Source of the DNA: Dryomyza anilis
Lineage: Eukaryota; Arthropoda; Insecta; Diptera; Dryomyzidae
DNA length: 64,000 nucleotides
NCBI GenBank assembly: GCA_951804985.1
Contig: OX638130.1
Coordinates: forward strand, 129,035,593-129,099,592
Reading direction: 5' to 3'
Shown here: positions 25,345-37,129 of the stretch, piece by piece
Numbering within the stretch: position 1 is the stretch's first letter
Layout of the letters: the number at the start of each line of letters is the position of its first letter
The notes under the pieces: generated by a model
Database searches by the model: none
What the model saw: only the letters and a program-made list of their open reading frames with translations
Told to the model about the DNA's origin: nothing
Translations under genes and position numbers: made by a program

Positions 25345-25665
25345 TGAAAAAAGTAATCCGACTACTTTTTATTGATTATTTCTATTTTTCTTGATTATTT
25401 TTTTAATTTTCAAATAATCAATAAATAATCATGAAAAATAGAAATAATCAAAAAAGTAATCAGATTAGTAGCCGGATTACTAGTTTTTGATTATTTTAAA
25501 GTAGTCGTGAAAATAATCCAAACATGTACAAAAATTACTTTTTGATTATTTCTAATCGTAATCAAAATGTTTGATTACGACTACTAAGAATCGTAATCAA
25601 AATTTTGATTACGATTCTTTAGTAATTGTAATCAAAAGTAATCGTAATCCAACCTTTACAGCACT
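25345..25665. repeat. GTAATC/GATTAC foldback repeat
   Basis: The arm beginning 'agtaatccgactactttt' (25350 on) pairs with the complement of the arm ending 'gattagtagccggattact' (to about 25481), giving a long hairpin. The motif GATTAC/GTAATC then recurs more than ten times in both orientations up to 'agtaatcgtaatcc' at 25650. No ORF. Confidence 0.75.
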
Positions 25666-25774
25666 GGTTTGTATATATCTTCCAAACGGTAAAAGGTAAC
25701 ACTCTGAAATTTTTTGACAGTGAATTATTTCAGTAAAAGGTTATTTAACCGATTTTTAAATAAACATCCAAAGA

Positions 25775-26080
25775 AACAAAACGTACCGTGTACGTGCCGT
25801 ATACGTACCGCTAACGGTACAGCACATACGGAATCAGATTCCGTATACGGTACTGAGAAACGTAACATCGAAAACGGTGTTCAAAACCTTGTTTCATACA
25901 GTATGGACGGACCGTAAAAGGACCGTATTTTTTTTTTAAATAAAACAAAGTGACCTCCATAGTACACGTTACGTTTCTGTGTCGTATACGGTCCGTATGT
26001 TTGCTACAAAGCGGGTGGATTCCGTTGAGTGCATTGTAAAACACACCGTATACGGTACCTTTTAATGCCGTATTTTTTTA
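25775..26080. repeat. CCGTATACGG palindrome-rich element, copy 1
   Basis: Dense in CCGTATACGG, ACGGTAC and GTACCG palindromes, with 'cggaatcagattccg' (25830-25844) as a perfect hairpin. It starts with 'aaagaaacaaaacgtacc', the complement of the end of the 50.32-50.70 kb copy ('ggtacgttttgtttcttgg'). Confidence 0.8.
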
Positions 26081-26640
26081 ATGACATAAAATAAATAAAG
26101 GCAACTAAGTTATATTTTATAATACATATATATTTGTATTTAAAACAGAGATTTTTACTAACTAAAAATATATACAACATCAACTAAAGCAACATTAAAA
26201 AATAAAGTTAAACAATAAAATATTTAAAATTTTTAAATGAATATATGTTATTAAAAATGTGTGCATTGAATGAATTTAGCGTCTACATCTTTGAATTTCA
26301 TAATAGAAAAATTTGCAAATAAATATGAACAAAAATAAATTATACAATTATCTATGTTTTTTCAGGCGATGAAGTGCATTTGAGATTTATTATATTACGC
26401 CAAAATATCATATTTTTATAAAGCAATAAGATTTAATACCACGTTAAAATGACTGCGCAAATTGTCATTTTAATTAAACAGGTCACATTTGGTGGTTAAA
26501 ATTATCCACCTAGTTATGTTAAACCCCAAATTACATTTTAAAAATACAACTTTCCATTGTATAAAAAAATACCACAAATGGGGAATTGTGCAAATAAATG
26601 GCAACTATAGCACAAATAGAAAATATCCTACAGTATGGCA
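26081..26640. other. AT-rich spacer
   Basis: No coding or repeat signal recognised. Confidence 0.5.
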
Positions 26641-26644
26641 ACTA

Positions 26645-28075
26645 TGATTATTCACGGAGAGAAAAAAGTTCTAAAATCCAGAAGGAATCAAGAAGTATAC
26701 GAAGTGATATACAGCTAAACCGAAAAATCCTTAATTTCTAGAAACGGATTTTCTTAGTTGTCAAAAAAGTAACTAAGTAGAATTATTCTTGGATTTAGTT
26801 ATTAATTTCTTGGGTATCAAAAAGTAACTAAGAATTTTTATTCTTGGATTCAGTTATTAATTTCTTAGGTATCAAAAAAGTAACTAAGTAGAATAAGTCT
26901 TGAATTCAGTTATTAACTTCTTAGGTATCAAAAATGTTGTTGTTGTTGTTTTCGTCCCTAAATTTAATGAACAAGTGTTCGTATAGTTGTTGTTTTTTCG
27001 ATCTTGCTTTGTCGGTATTATGTTTTGTTTTACTTTGCCCGTCTGTCAGCCACATCTGTTTGTTCGTGTGTCTGTCTGTCGATATGTTGAAAGTAACTAA
27101 AAGCAATTATTTCGAAGCTAACATAAAATAAAAAAATATAGTCGAGTTAATTTATTGTTTATTTAGAACTTTATTACCTACATGCATTTTTGAATATTAA
27201 ATAACTTCTTTGAATACTTAATGTAATTGAATTATTTATTTATTTTATTTTTATTATTATTTAATTTAATCTTTGTATATTATTCTGAAAACTTTTACTT
27301 ACCTTATACACTTTCTCCTCTTCTGTTGCCTCTTCTGTTGGTTATGTATAAACCCTCCGCACGTTATCCATAAGCATTGTATAGTGTATTTAGATAACAA
27401 TGGAATGAAATCAACTTCTTATTTATGCAAAATTGAACCCAAATTTATGTTTACGAACTGAAACCATACCAATATTGGTAGGAAAAATCGTTTTTTCTAT
27501 TTATATCTTTAACATTCATACATACACAGACGCTTTCTTGTCTGGCTGTGCTTTGTTGTTCTATTCGTGAAAACACACACATGCAAACATTGTATATCAT
27601 GCTGTTTTTTGATACCTAAGAAGAAAAAAAATTGCAATCCAGACAAAATGTACTTAGTTACTTTTTTGATACCTAAGAACTTAATGTCTGAATATCTAGA
27701 AAAATTTGGCTTAGTTACATTCAACAGACAGACAGGCCGACTAACAAACAGATGGCGACCTCGGAAAAGAAAGCATACAGACAGAGCAATATCGATGAAA
27801 ACAACAACAATACATGAACACGTGTTCTTTTTGCGATGAATACAGCAACAATTTTGCGTGTTCTTTTTGGTTTTTAATAATCAATAAATTAACTTCTGAA
27901 AACCCAGTTGAATAAAGTTTGTTTACTTTTTTGACAACTAAGTAATTTGCTTTCTTGATATCCAGATGACAAATTCTTGAATTTTATTAGTATTTTATTG
28001 ATATTAGTCAAATTCTACTATTTTTCTTTCTAACCGAATTCTTCACGAGTTTTAGAATTTTATTTCCCCAAGTGT
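26645..28075. mobile_element. Foldback element with tandem subrepeats in its arms
   Basis: The left arm (about 26645-27120) and right arm (about 27580-28075) are inverted copies. Both show the order 'agttctaaaatcc' or 'aattctaaaactc', 'agttgtcaaaaaagtaa', TTGTTGTTGTTTTC, a GTCTGTCTGTTGA-like word and AGTAACTAA. Inside the left arm a 56-bp unit (ATCAAAAAAGTAACTAAG...) repeats three times at 26760-26930. This layout, long inverted arms built of tandem subrepeats around a unique middle (27.12-27.58 kb), is that of Drosophila FB-type elements. No transposase is seen. Confidence 0.7.
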
Positions 28076-28565
28076 TGTCAAACTTAAAATTGACTTACAT
28101 TTGCTAATTTTTTTGAAATAGTTTTTCATGCAAGAGCAAAATATGTGGAAACATACCACATACCTACCTTCTTTGCCAAATGGAAATAATTTTTAAAAAT
28201 TTTGAGATTTTTTTTTCAAATCGCTACATCGCAAGCCGGCGAAGCGACCACATAAACCAACTGCTCCAATGATTGAACCGCATCAAACCACTCGTAAACA
28301 AAACAGAAGCGAGAGAAAAAATGTAGAACTTCATCGAAAGGCAGTCGTCGCCACTTGGTTCAGGATGCTCATGCTGACCATTTTCTCAGGTCATTGTCGC
28401 GATCCGTCAAAAATATCCAATTAGGTGGATCGCTGGCAATGTTTTTTCTATGTTTCTTGTGGAAGTACCTAAATTAGTTTCACTCACATTATATATTACT
28501 TAATTGTATGCTTATTCACACTTACACAATTTGTTTTGGTTTGTACCATTTGCTACACACATAAT
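28076..28565. other. Spacer with a coding-like patch
   Basis: 28.22-28.45 kb is GC-richer. One minus-strand frame is open for 47 codons there (RRLPFDEVLHFFSRF...). It may belong with the broken gene at 28.81-29.11 kb, but there is no firm link. Confidence 0.25.
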
Positions 28566-28665
28566 AAATAATTGTCGAATCCGACAATAATTTGAAAATA
28601 TTTCATGTTAAAATGGATCCACAAATATTATTTTCAATTTATTGTCGGATTCAACAATCAAATTA
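28566..28665. repeat. TTGTCGAATCCGACAA inverted repeat
   Basis: AATTGTCGAATCCGACAATAA and the complement-like TTATTGTCGGATTCAACAAT face each other about 50 bp apart, and each is itself nearly palindromic. Confidence 0.7.
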
Positions 28666-28810
28666 TCAGACAAGAATTAAACATAAAATTTTTGTTTTTG
28701 AAAATTTCAATTGTTAGTTTTCATTTATGCTTTGATGGCATTTTTAAAATTTTCAAATTTGAAATATTATGATTAAAAAGCAAACAAACAATTTTTAAAT
28801 GTTGACGTTT

Positions 28811-29106
28811 TTATATTAGCATGTTGAAAACTAACAAACGTCCAGCAATTAAATATTCAGCGAAATGATAACGTCGGTCCAGCGTCTTATAATTCGAGAA
28901 CTGTATAGCTTCTTCCTTAAGGCCCTCAGTATAGCGCGCTTCCTCTACATTGGTGCGTTGTGCTCCAGAGGGAACAAGTAACGGTGAGCGGCATGACTAA
29001 ATTCGATGGCGTTAGATTTCATGGTGACAACGTATATGTTGAAGCAAACACCGCACATGATTTCGTCGGCCTTTATGTCCTCTTTATTTCGTTCGGCAAT
29101 TAACAT
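28811..29106 (-). pseudogene. Frameshifted unknown coding relic
   Basis: A minus-strand ATG at 29106 opens 53 codons (MLIAERNKEDIKADEIMCGV start) and stops at 28945. From about 28960 a different frame continues as RTNVEEARYTEGLKEEAIQF then NYKTLDRRYHFAE and stays open to 28811. Both halves have strongly coding-like composition, unlike the surrounding AT-rich DNA. The first half has CGVC and HAAH pairs, but too little to claim a zinc finger. Best read as one broken gene or exon with a frameshift near 28955. I do not recognise the family. Confidence 0.4.
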
Positions 29107-29479
29107 ATTTAGTCATCGCAATTTCTTTATTAATTAAACTGTTTTTATCACCAAAATGCGCGACAATTCTAAATATATTAAAAATGTGAACATCAAATTT
29201 TAAAAAAATAGATCTTCTACGTCAAACCTTGCGTCAAACTAAACTAAAATGAAAATTAATAATTTTATTTTCAAAGTCAAAAATAATATTTTCGTTCTGA
29301 GGTTTTAATAAATTTATTTTATCTGGCTCAAATTGTTTTTGTTTTGCGTACAAAATTTGTTCCGGCTCAAATTTAAATTATGAAAAAAACACAGCTAATA
29401 TTTATTTTCAAAAATCAACAATAATTTTCTATGTGTGTACACAGATAGTGAAAAATCTAACTAAAAAATTTTACAACTG

Positions 29480-29765
29480 AAAACCGGAATGAAAACGGTT
29501 TAATATCGGTGTATAATGGTCGTACTTAACGGAGTACAATAAAAAGTGTGTAGTCCGTATCAAACGGAGTACAAAAGTATGTTCGAATTACGGAGAATAG
29601 ACGGAATTTAAACGGAGTGAAATATTTTGTCATCTCGTACATTTTCCGTTTTCATTCAAGTATTGACGGACCCGTCTTGAACATACCGTAATCGTACCGT
29701 TACAAACGGAATTGTGATTCCGTTTATTACGAAGCAACGTTAAAATGTTTCTTGGGATATTAAGG
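29480..29765. repeat. CCGT/ACGG-rich element, copy 2
   Basis: Recurrent ACGGAGT, AAACGGA and CCGTTT words in both orientations. Ends 'ttaaaatgtttcttgggat', the terminal word shared with the 50.70-kb copy. It resembles the 48.30-48.54 kb copy in inverted orientation. Confidence 0.7.
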
Positions 29766-31120
29766 CTAAAAATACCTTTTTTTAGAAAAAGTACCACTGT
29801 ATTTCTGATTCAATTTTTTACAGTTTTTGTGCAAAATCCAAAAACTAACTATACTTGTAAGGACATCCAAAAAAAACGTATTCTGAATGCGTTCATTTGT
29901 CTGTCTTTCTATTGAATTTATACTGATATATCGATATTTAAATATATTCACTATCATTTGGAAATGTAAAATATTTATCCATGGTTGAAGTATATACAGG
30001 TTAGTTCATCTAGACAGTTAGTTGGCATACACTATGCTGAGAATGTCAATAAGAAAATTTAAAAAATACAACAACTAATTGTCAATTTAAACTTTATTTC
30101 AAGATTATGTTTTTTGCACTTTAATTTAGCTAATTCATTAAAATTTCACACTGCAAATTCACTTTTTGAATTTTGTTATAAACTGCGATGTTCTTCTGGA
30201 GTCTGGAGTCACAGCTTGAAAATTACCAAAATGTTAAAATTTATTTATTTTAAAATTTTGAGTTTCAATTTTTTTATGAGTTTGTAAACAAAGCATTGAT
30301 GTTTTGTTTTATGTTTTTCGTAAACAAATGTTGAGTCTTTCAAACCGTTTTCAAAAAAAAGTAAATGGCGCCGTAGTTTTGAAAGATTAAGTATATACAG
30401 GATGAACTAAGTATCCTGTATATACTAAGTATCCTGTATATACAGTTAGTTGGCATACACTATGCTGAAAATGTCAATCATGTATTTATCCTCAACCCTC
30501 ATTTTTAAACTCCACGTACATACATTAGAAATTGTATAATACAAATTTTAAAACTCTGCTTATTTGCTCTTAACAATTTAGTTAAACACAAAATAAAAAA
30601 AATTATTAATTTCAATACAAATCGCCTATTGGACTAAATTGATCCAAATTACCTATTAAATTTGATTTTTTTCGACGTACTCGGGTTAAGATCAATTATT
30701 CTTGGATGTTGCTATCAAAGCTAACATACAACAAATTAAAAATATGTGAACAGGGTTTCCGAATCCTAAAAATAACTACAAACTTGCAATCGATGAAGAA
30801 TTTGCTCTCATTTTATAAACATATGTACAAAAGGTACCGACTTTCGATTATTTTTGCAGGATTCGCGAGTCGATTCGCGGGAAAACATTATATTTATATA
30901 TTTGAGCATATAGCCTATTCACACCGCCCGCGAATCATGAAAATGAACGAAGTTACGTTTTCCTCAATTTGCAAATCATCGATCACTTCCTCGTATACCA
31001 CATAAGCGAAAACATTGCTTTCTTAATACTAATTTAAATCTTAATATTTATATATTTGTAAAACTAATATAATATATTTAAATATTAAATTCACATACTT
31101 CTAAATAAAGTTTATAACGT
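29766..31120. other. Spacer with a 430-bp-apart direct repeat
   Basis: 'cagttagttggcatacac' + 'tatgctgagaatgtcaat' at 30015-30051 recurs at 30440-30477 with one change, each near a 'gtatatacagg' word. They could be ends of a small element (about 30.0-30.48 kb). No gene is supported elsewhere. Confidence 0.4.
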
Positions 31121-31139
31121 TTTTAAATAATAAAAAAGG

Positions 31140-31339
31140 TAATCGTTTTTTATCGTCTCAAAGAGACATTGCTTGCAGCAAGAACTAAAATCAACTGTGT
31201 TACGTCAGCTCCCGAGCCGCATATTAGCAGTGAGTCCAGTCTAGATAGCAATAGTACCCCGAGGAGCACCTCTACAGCATGTTTAGCAGCACACACAGCT
31301 CGTAGTCAATACATATTTGACCAAAAAACTTTTACTTAA
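31140..31339 (+). pseudogene. Coding-like terminal exon or relic, unknown
   Basis: After an acceptor-like TATCGTCTCAAAG|AGAC the plus strand is open to TAA at 31337-31339. The peptide includes KETLLAARTKINCVTSAPEP, then SSESSLDSNSTPRSTS and AAHTARSQYIFD, a Ser/Thr-rich, coding-like tail in GC-richer DNA. No ATG start is present, so a downstream exon or a pseudogene fragment is likely. The family is not recognised. Confidence 0.35.
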
Positions 31340-31899
31340 GCCGGTATAAAGTAAAATTCATCTGTATATGTATGTTTTATATCACATAAGTTGTAATGAA
31401 CATGAGTTGTCGGTTCGCACGTCACAATGGACCGATCATGCCCAGGAAAGTTATAAAAGTTAACTTTTTTTATCAATTGATGAAAAACTTATAAAGAAAA
31501 TATATGTACAATGTATATCGTACTAAATTGTACAATGCAAAAGACAACAATTTTACAAGACACATTGCCTTAAATTCCACGAGATGTAGTGTAGTATTTA
31601 AATGTGACGTAAAAACTTTTGTTGGAAATTTGTTGAGTTGTACTATATTATTACAATGCAAATTAGGCGAAAATTAGAGTCCTGCTGCTCACCGCAAATT
31701 GTATTCAATCTTACACTGAGAAAAAAAAGATTACTTCAAAATTAACAACAAATATTTAAAACTAAAATTAAAAACAATGTTTTAAAGTACAAACAAAATT
31801 GTTTTAAAATTGAACGAAATTATTTACGTTTAAAAATATCAGACCAACCCATTAAGTAATTTAGGAGCGCTCTGAAATTGGAGTCATAAAGGAGCCCAA

Positions 31900-32884
31900 C
31901 TAGACAAATTATATCTGAAAGATATCTTTAAGTTATCTTTTAAATGTTATCGATGTACGAAATTTGTCCAAAATGTTACGTAAAAGATGTCTTTTTGTAA
32001 TACAAATGATTGACTGGAAGATGCCTTTTTGATTTGTCTGAATGGTGTCCTAATGGCATACATAAAGATACCTTAAGGTTATTATCTAAACGTAGACTTA
32101 TTAGCAACTGAAAGGCAACCGGTTTACGTCAGCAAAAAGTACACAAAAAGGATGACGTACAAAATGTTCTTCTGCCAAATTTCCAGTCTGACATTTTTTA
32201 ATTTATACCGAAATTAAAAATAAAATATATATTTTTTTTTTGGTTTTATTTATTTTTTAATGAACTTGATTGTTATATTTTGCATTCGTATTGACGATTG
32301 TTGCCCTGTAATTATAATGATGACCAGTGGACGCTTGCATAATTTTTAAATATATGGCCGTCTGCCGACCCACTAGCTGCTGTTATTGACCGCCTCTGCT
32401 TGTTTGATTCTTCTTGAGTCAATGTTCGCGTCGTTCGACTCTGTGCGCACTGTTGTGGTAGCTGTTGTGTCAGCGTTTCCGTGGCATCCGTTGCTTCCGT
32501 TGCTGTTCTGCGCGGCAGATCCTGATTCTGTCGCGTACGCTACGCGACTTGACGTATGGCTTAAAGAGCTTCTTGAGGAACGTTTCATACTCCAGCTGCA
32601 GATCCTGTGAGCACTTATTTGCTAAGACCGCGACAATAACAACGACATCAAAGCTGGTGGTGGAGCTAAAAAAGTTGCGTCTGTTCTTAGCTATAAGCCA
32701 ATGCCAGCTCGGAGGGAGACTTGGAAACCGATTCATTGGTGTCGATACGATCGTTTGCTGACTAAAAAAGGATGCAAATGGGACTTGTACGAAATTCACC
32801 TTTTGGATAGCTTTTTGAGAATGCAAATAAGTGAACATTAGAAAGACAACCTTTTAGTTATCATTTCGTATAATGTTCTACTTC
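31900..32884. mobile_element. 985-bp insertion with 9-bp target duplication
   Basis: Comparison with the uninterrupted copy at 54.6 kb shows extra DNA here, bounded by GGAGCCCAA (31891-31899) and GGAGACCAA (32885-32893), an 8-of-9 target-site duplication. The ends are imperfect inverted repeats (CTAGACAAATTATATC against GTAGAACATTATACG). An 8-9 bp duplication fits hAT or Mutator-type elements. It carries a GC-richer centre with open frames but no recognisable transposase. Confidence 0.7.
32373..32838 (-). CDS. Overlapping open frames in the insertion, unknown
   Basis: Within the inserted element, two minus-strand frames overlap. One is 122 codons (32838-32470), with DLQLEYETFLKKLFKPYVKS after an acceptor-like GTGCTCACAG. 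The other is 71 codons (32588-32373), rich in Ser/Asn/Thr (SAAQNSNGSNGCHG). GC content is well above the flanks. Only one frame, if any, is likely real. It may be a captured host exon or a degenerate element protein. No domain was recognised. Confidence 0.3.
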
Positions 32885-33316
32885 GGAGACCAATTTTTGA
32901 GTGTTTTATGAGCCCTCAGAAAAATGACTCTTAAAAGTATCTCATTTAAGACAGCTTTTAAAATACTACTTATAAAAGATTCATATTTAGGAGTTATTTA
33001 GGAACCCTCATAAATTAGACTTCTAACTTGTTTCTGAGCGTTTAGAAAATATACTCATAAAAGTTGTATATTTTAGAATGTTTAAGGAACGCTCAAAAAT
33101 TTGATTCATAAAAAAGTCCCATTCATGAGCGCTTTAGGAGCCTCCTCAAATCAAACTCATAAAATCATCAAATTTAAGAGTATTTTAGGAGCACTCAGAA
33201 AAGAGAGTCATAAAAGTATCTTATTTATGCTGGCTTTAGGAACCCACTTTTTAAATAAAATTGATATTCTTATATTCGTTTTGAATTTGAAATCAAATGA
33301 AAAATAATAAAATATT

Positions 33317-33924
33317 CAGCCCAATCGAGAAACGCGTCGGGAGACATTTCCGACGGAATTGACAAAAAGGCAATCGAGCAACTCACAGTTATCCGACGTA
33401 AATTCGAAAATGTTCATCGGAAACATATCAATCGAGTTTCCCGTCGTGTGAACATTTACTGTCAAATTTGCTCACATTTTATTTTTATGTGAAAACATGA
33501 AATTTTAGATTTTTAGTAATTGATTGCAGAAAGAAAGTAGTTTAAATTGTGCAAATAGCTAAAAAATTAGTTATTTCGACTGATTGGATGTTGGAAACTT
33601 GCTAAAATTGCTATGAAAATTTAACTATTTAAGTGCCTACTGTCGTTAGCATTTAAAAAATAAATTTAAAAAATAAAATTACATTCGTTTTGTATTTGCA
33701 GTCATTTTAAAATGTCAAATAGAGTACGTTCAATCAATAAAATTGAAAACAAATTTAATTTTGACTTCGAATTTTGGCATTTAATATCGAAATTGAAAGG
33801 AAAACAATGTTGCGTAGTTTTATAAATGTTTCCCGTTCCTCGGAAAACTTGATTAAATTTTATTTTCCGTCGGAAGGAGAACAATCCGACGAGCTTCCGT
33901 TCATCGGGAACCTCGATTGGGCTG
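33317..33924. mobile_element. 608-bp MITE with CAGCCCAATCGAG inverted ends
   Basis: Begins CAGCCCAATCGAG and ends with its exact complement CTCGATTGGGCTG. Inner parts are also complementary (GACATTTCCGACGG / CCGTCGG). It is absent from the matching place in the 54.9-55.0 kb copy of the host repeat, so the ends are set by an empty site. Flanks read ATATT and ATTAA; the target duplication is short (ATT/TTA) or decayed. No coding capacity. Confidence 0.85.
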
Positions 33925-34329
33925 ATTAATGTAAATTCAACGGACAAACCTACATATAAAATGGAGTTTTGTAAATGAATGCACTTTCTCACGGATGTCT
34001 GGACTAAGATAAACATGAACATTTACTATGCTGGAATAATTTCAGACACATTCTATATTTCTGAAGAAAGAAAAACTTCAAAAATGAATCAATGCATACA
34101 ACATACATCCAGGTGCAGTATTGCCGCGTTAAACTGAAAGTTTTTGTTCGATGTCAACCTGCCAAATTATTCATAGGCTCAATTTGAGAGAGCGGATAAT
34201 AATCAATAGTATTGTTGATAGATGAAGGTCCTTTAGGAAAAAAGGTTATTTACATTAGCAAGTCACATACCATTCCAGAAGAAAAATAATAAATAAAATA
34301 AGATAAATAAAACAAATTAAAAATATATA

Positions 34330-35280
34330 TAAATTGAAGCGTTGGGTGCTATAAGGGCGTTATGTGAAAAAGTAAGTTTTGAGATATTTGCGTTTAAAGT
34401 TTTTGAATGTCCGTATCTCAAAAAGTAATGAACCAATATTATTGTTTTTTTTCCATTAAAATTTTAGCTTTATTATGCACTTTTCAAATTTGTTTTAAAG
34501 CTCCTAATAATATATAAAATAATTAATTAAAATAAATGATTTATACGCACTTATTGCATAAAACGAGTAATTAAATTTGTGCGTATTAAGTTTTAGAGCT
34601 TTATCCATTTCATAAATGAAAAAAATAAAGATTATTGTGCATAGTCTAGATATACTTAATGATATGAATGGATATAGATTTAAATTACGGTCAAAATGGC
34701 TCATAACTAACCCCCAAATCATGTATCTTTTTATTTTCGTGTGACTACGATTCGTTTCCAGTCCCCTGTATAACGTATTTCAAACTTTTCGTTCGTTTCG
34801 CTCTTTGAATCGAACGTTTGTTCAAAATTTTTGTTTTGCCAACTATTTTTCATAAACAAAATTAAAATTTTTTTTTTTACATTGTCGTATGATTTATATG
34901 CTGGCAACAAAAAAACTCTCAAAACGAGCGTACTCAACGTTTCATTTGATACATGAATCAAAAGTTTTAGTCACACGATATTCAACCGACATTCAAACGA
35001 ATTGTAGCCGATATCGTTGTCACCGGGAAATACATGATCGACACGTAAATTTACTCTTTCGAAAACTGACTCTGTAAAAAAATTACAAATATGAAAAAAA
35101 AAAACTATTTCTTGTATGGAGATACGCCTTTATTGCATAAAACGACAAAAAACTTTATGCAATCGATCTGGGATTTCACAGGATGGTAGAAGGAACTGCT
35201 GGGATCATTCGGTGTGAATATTGCAAAAAGGGCGTTATGATACCTAACGCCCTTATTTCACCCAATGCTCAATTAAAAAA
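34330..35280. mobile_element. DNA element with TTGGGTG...AAGGGCGTTA inverted ends
   Basis: Left 'gcgttgggtgctataaggg' + 'cgttatgtg' (34341 on) is the complement-type match of right 'cgcccttatttcacccaatgc' (to about 35272). Internally 'ttattgcataaaacga' occurs at 34551 and 35130. Short open frames only, so non-autonomous. Confidence 0.6.
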
Positions 35281-35509
35281 TAATTAAAATTATAAAAAAT
35301 ATATTTTTTCACAAAAAAAAAATAAATATATATATGCCAAACATTTGTATCTTCCTTGATGAATAACATGCATGACATTGTTGCTATTATGTTGTATAAT
35401 TCTACATCATAAATGAATCGGAGGACATTTGTATGAAAATGTTATCAATTCTTTGCAGGGATAAAATGCTATCGGTCATCGTATAAAAAACTAAAAAAAA
35501 AAATTGAAA

Positions 35510-35606
35510 ATATATACTTTTCCATACCGGACACGCCTCCTAAGGGGCGTTACAATATATGCACAAAGTTAATATACCCTGTACCTCATAGGTGTAGGGT
35601 ATAAAA
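35510..35606 (+). mobile_element. mini-me-like 3' end
   Basis: 'cacgcctcctaaggggcg' + 'ttacaat', 'aatataccctgtacctc' and 'ggtgtagggtataaaa' match the 3' block of the 4.9-5.5 kb element. The 5' part (about 35.34-35.51 kb) is diverged. Confidence 0.6.
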
Positions 35607-36659
35607 ATCGAAAGCATTGTTTCCGGTAAAAATATTTTATTAAGTAATTTCAGAAAATAGGCAAATTTTAACCGTTTTATTAGAAATGTCAAAGTCATGC
35701 CAGACTTTATGGGGGACATTTTAGTCATACCATGTTTGACATTCCTGGCAAGAAATGTGGGGTCTCCACACTACATGACCACTTCATTTTAAAAATTAGC
35801 CTCAAATCTTTAAAAAATCAAAATTTCCTAAAAATAAGATATATTTTCTTAAATATCGCTAAAAAAAATAAAATATACGGTTTTATTTACATTTAATCAA
35901 TTTTAATTCATTGTTAAAATATCTCATAGTTGCATTTTAAATGGGATTAAAACCCTTAAATGAATCGATATTGGAAAATCGTCTGAGAGTTCAACTACAA
36001 AATATCTGTCTTAAAAATAAAATCTTTTATTTTTATTAAAAAATATGATATGCATTGCATTTCAAATGCAAATCGAAAACGTAAACGAATTGATCTTAAA
36101 AATCCGGGTACACAAAATTCTTAGAATGATCCCTAGTTTCACGTACAGGTCGATTTTTTGATCTGCAAAATCCTGTCGGATGGTGTTACATTTAACTGAA
36201 ATATATATTATTTATAATATTCTTTATAATTTTAAAACAATGAAGCGTCACCAACCACTATCTTTTGCGGCTTTCATTTAAAGTGAAGCACGCAAATGGA
36301 TATATATTATATAAGGATATATTTTTTCCATCGCAAAAATTGAAGTTTTTTTGGATTTTCTCATATTTAAACAATAAATAATAAAAAGTATGTGGACTAT
36401 AATAATGCTGTATTTATTCAATTTGAATGAATTTAAATATTTTGAATTTTTTTCGAGATCTCGTTGAGATACGAAATCTAGATGACTTTTAAAAGTCAAG
36501 ACGAGTTCTGAGAAAGAGATCATTTTTTACATTTTCTAGATTGAGAACGAGATTTCTTAAACGAGATTTCTTAAATAGAGCCGAAAGAAAAATGTATTTA
36601 AAAACAAACCAAATGTAGTAGAATATATTTTTTTCGTAATAGAACTTGTAAAACTTTAT

Positions 36660-36850
36660 TTGTATCGAATTTTAATTTTTTTTTATTTTTTATATTCGGT
36701 ATGGACAAGTACAGTCTTGATCAGCATGACCTCCTGAGTCGATTTAGCGATATGTCTGCCCGCCTGTCTGTCGGTACGTTTGTCTGTTGAAATCCCTACT
36801 ACTCGAAAATTTGAAGAGTTAGATCAATAAAATCAATGAATTTCTTAAGC
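36660..36850 (-). mobile_element. mini-me-like fragment, reversed
   Basis: On the minus strand: 'gatttcaacagacaaacg', short GACA-type repeats, then 'catatcgctaaatcgac', 'aggaggtcatgctgatcaag'. Same family as 4.9-5.5 kb. Confidence 0.65.
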
Positions 36851-37129
36851 ACATGAATATTGCCTTGAATACTCTATATTAATTAAATAATAAATGAAAT
36901 GAATTTAGATTACTTATATATATATCTGTCTCAACCTCAATCGCTCAATTGTGACCTGTTGGCCGACCAGTTATGTTCAAATACCTCAAATAAAATTTAC
37001 ATCTACAAATGAATATTTCTTTATACTGGCTTAAGTGAACTTTTTTGTAAAAATCCATTGTTTTTCCGCGAATCAACTTGTGGTTCCAAAACAAAAATCC
37101 GAAATTCGGTACACCTACCAATTTTACAT

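Larger units (their letters stand above)
31846..34115. repeat. CTCATAAAAGTATCTCATTT repeat, copy A, interrupted twice
   Basis: The pieces 31846-31899, 32885-33316 and 33925-34115 align in order with the continuous copy at 54.57-55.18 kb (for example 'aattggagtcataaagga', 'aatttttgagtgtttt', 'agattcatatttaggag', 'aaataaaattgatat', 'gacaaacctacatat'). The family has internal direct repetition of 'actcataaaagt'-like units. Two other elements are inserted in it. Confidence 0.8.
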
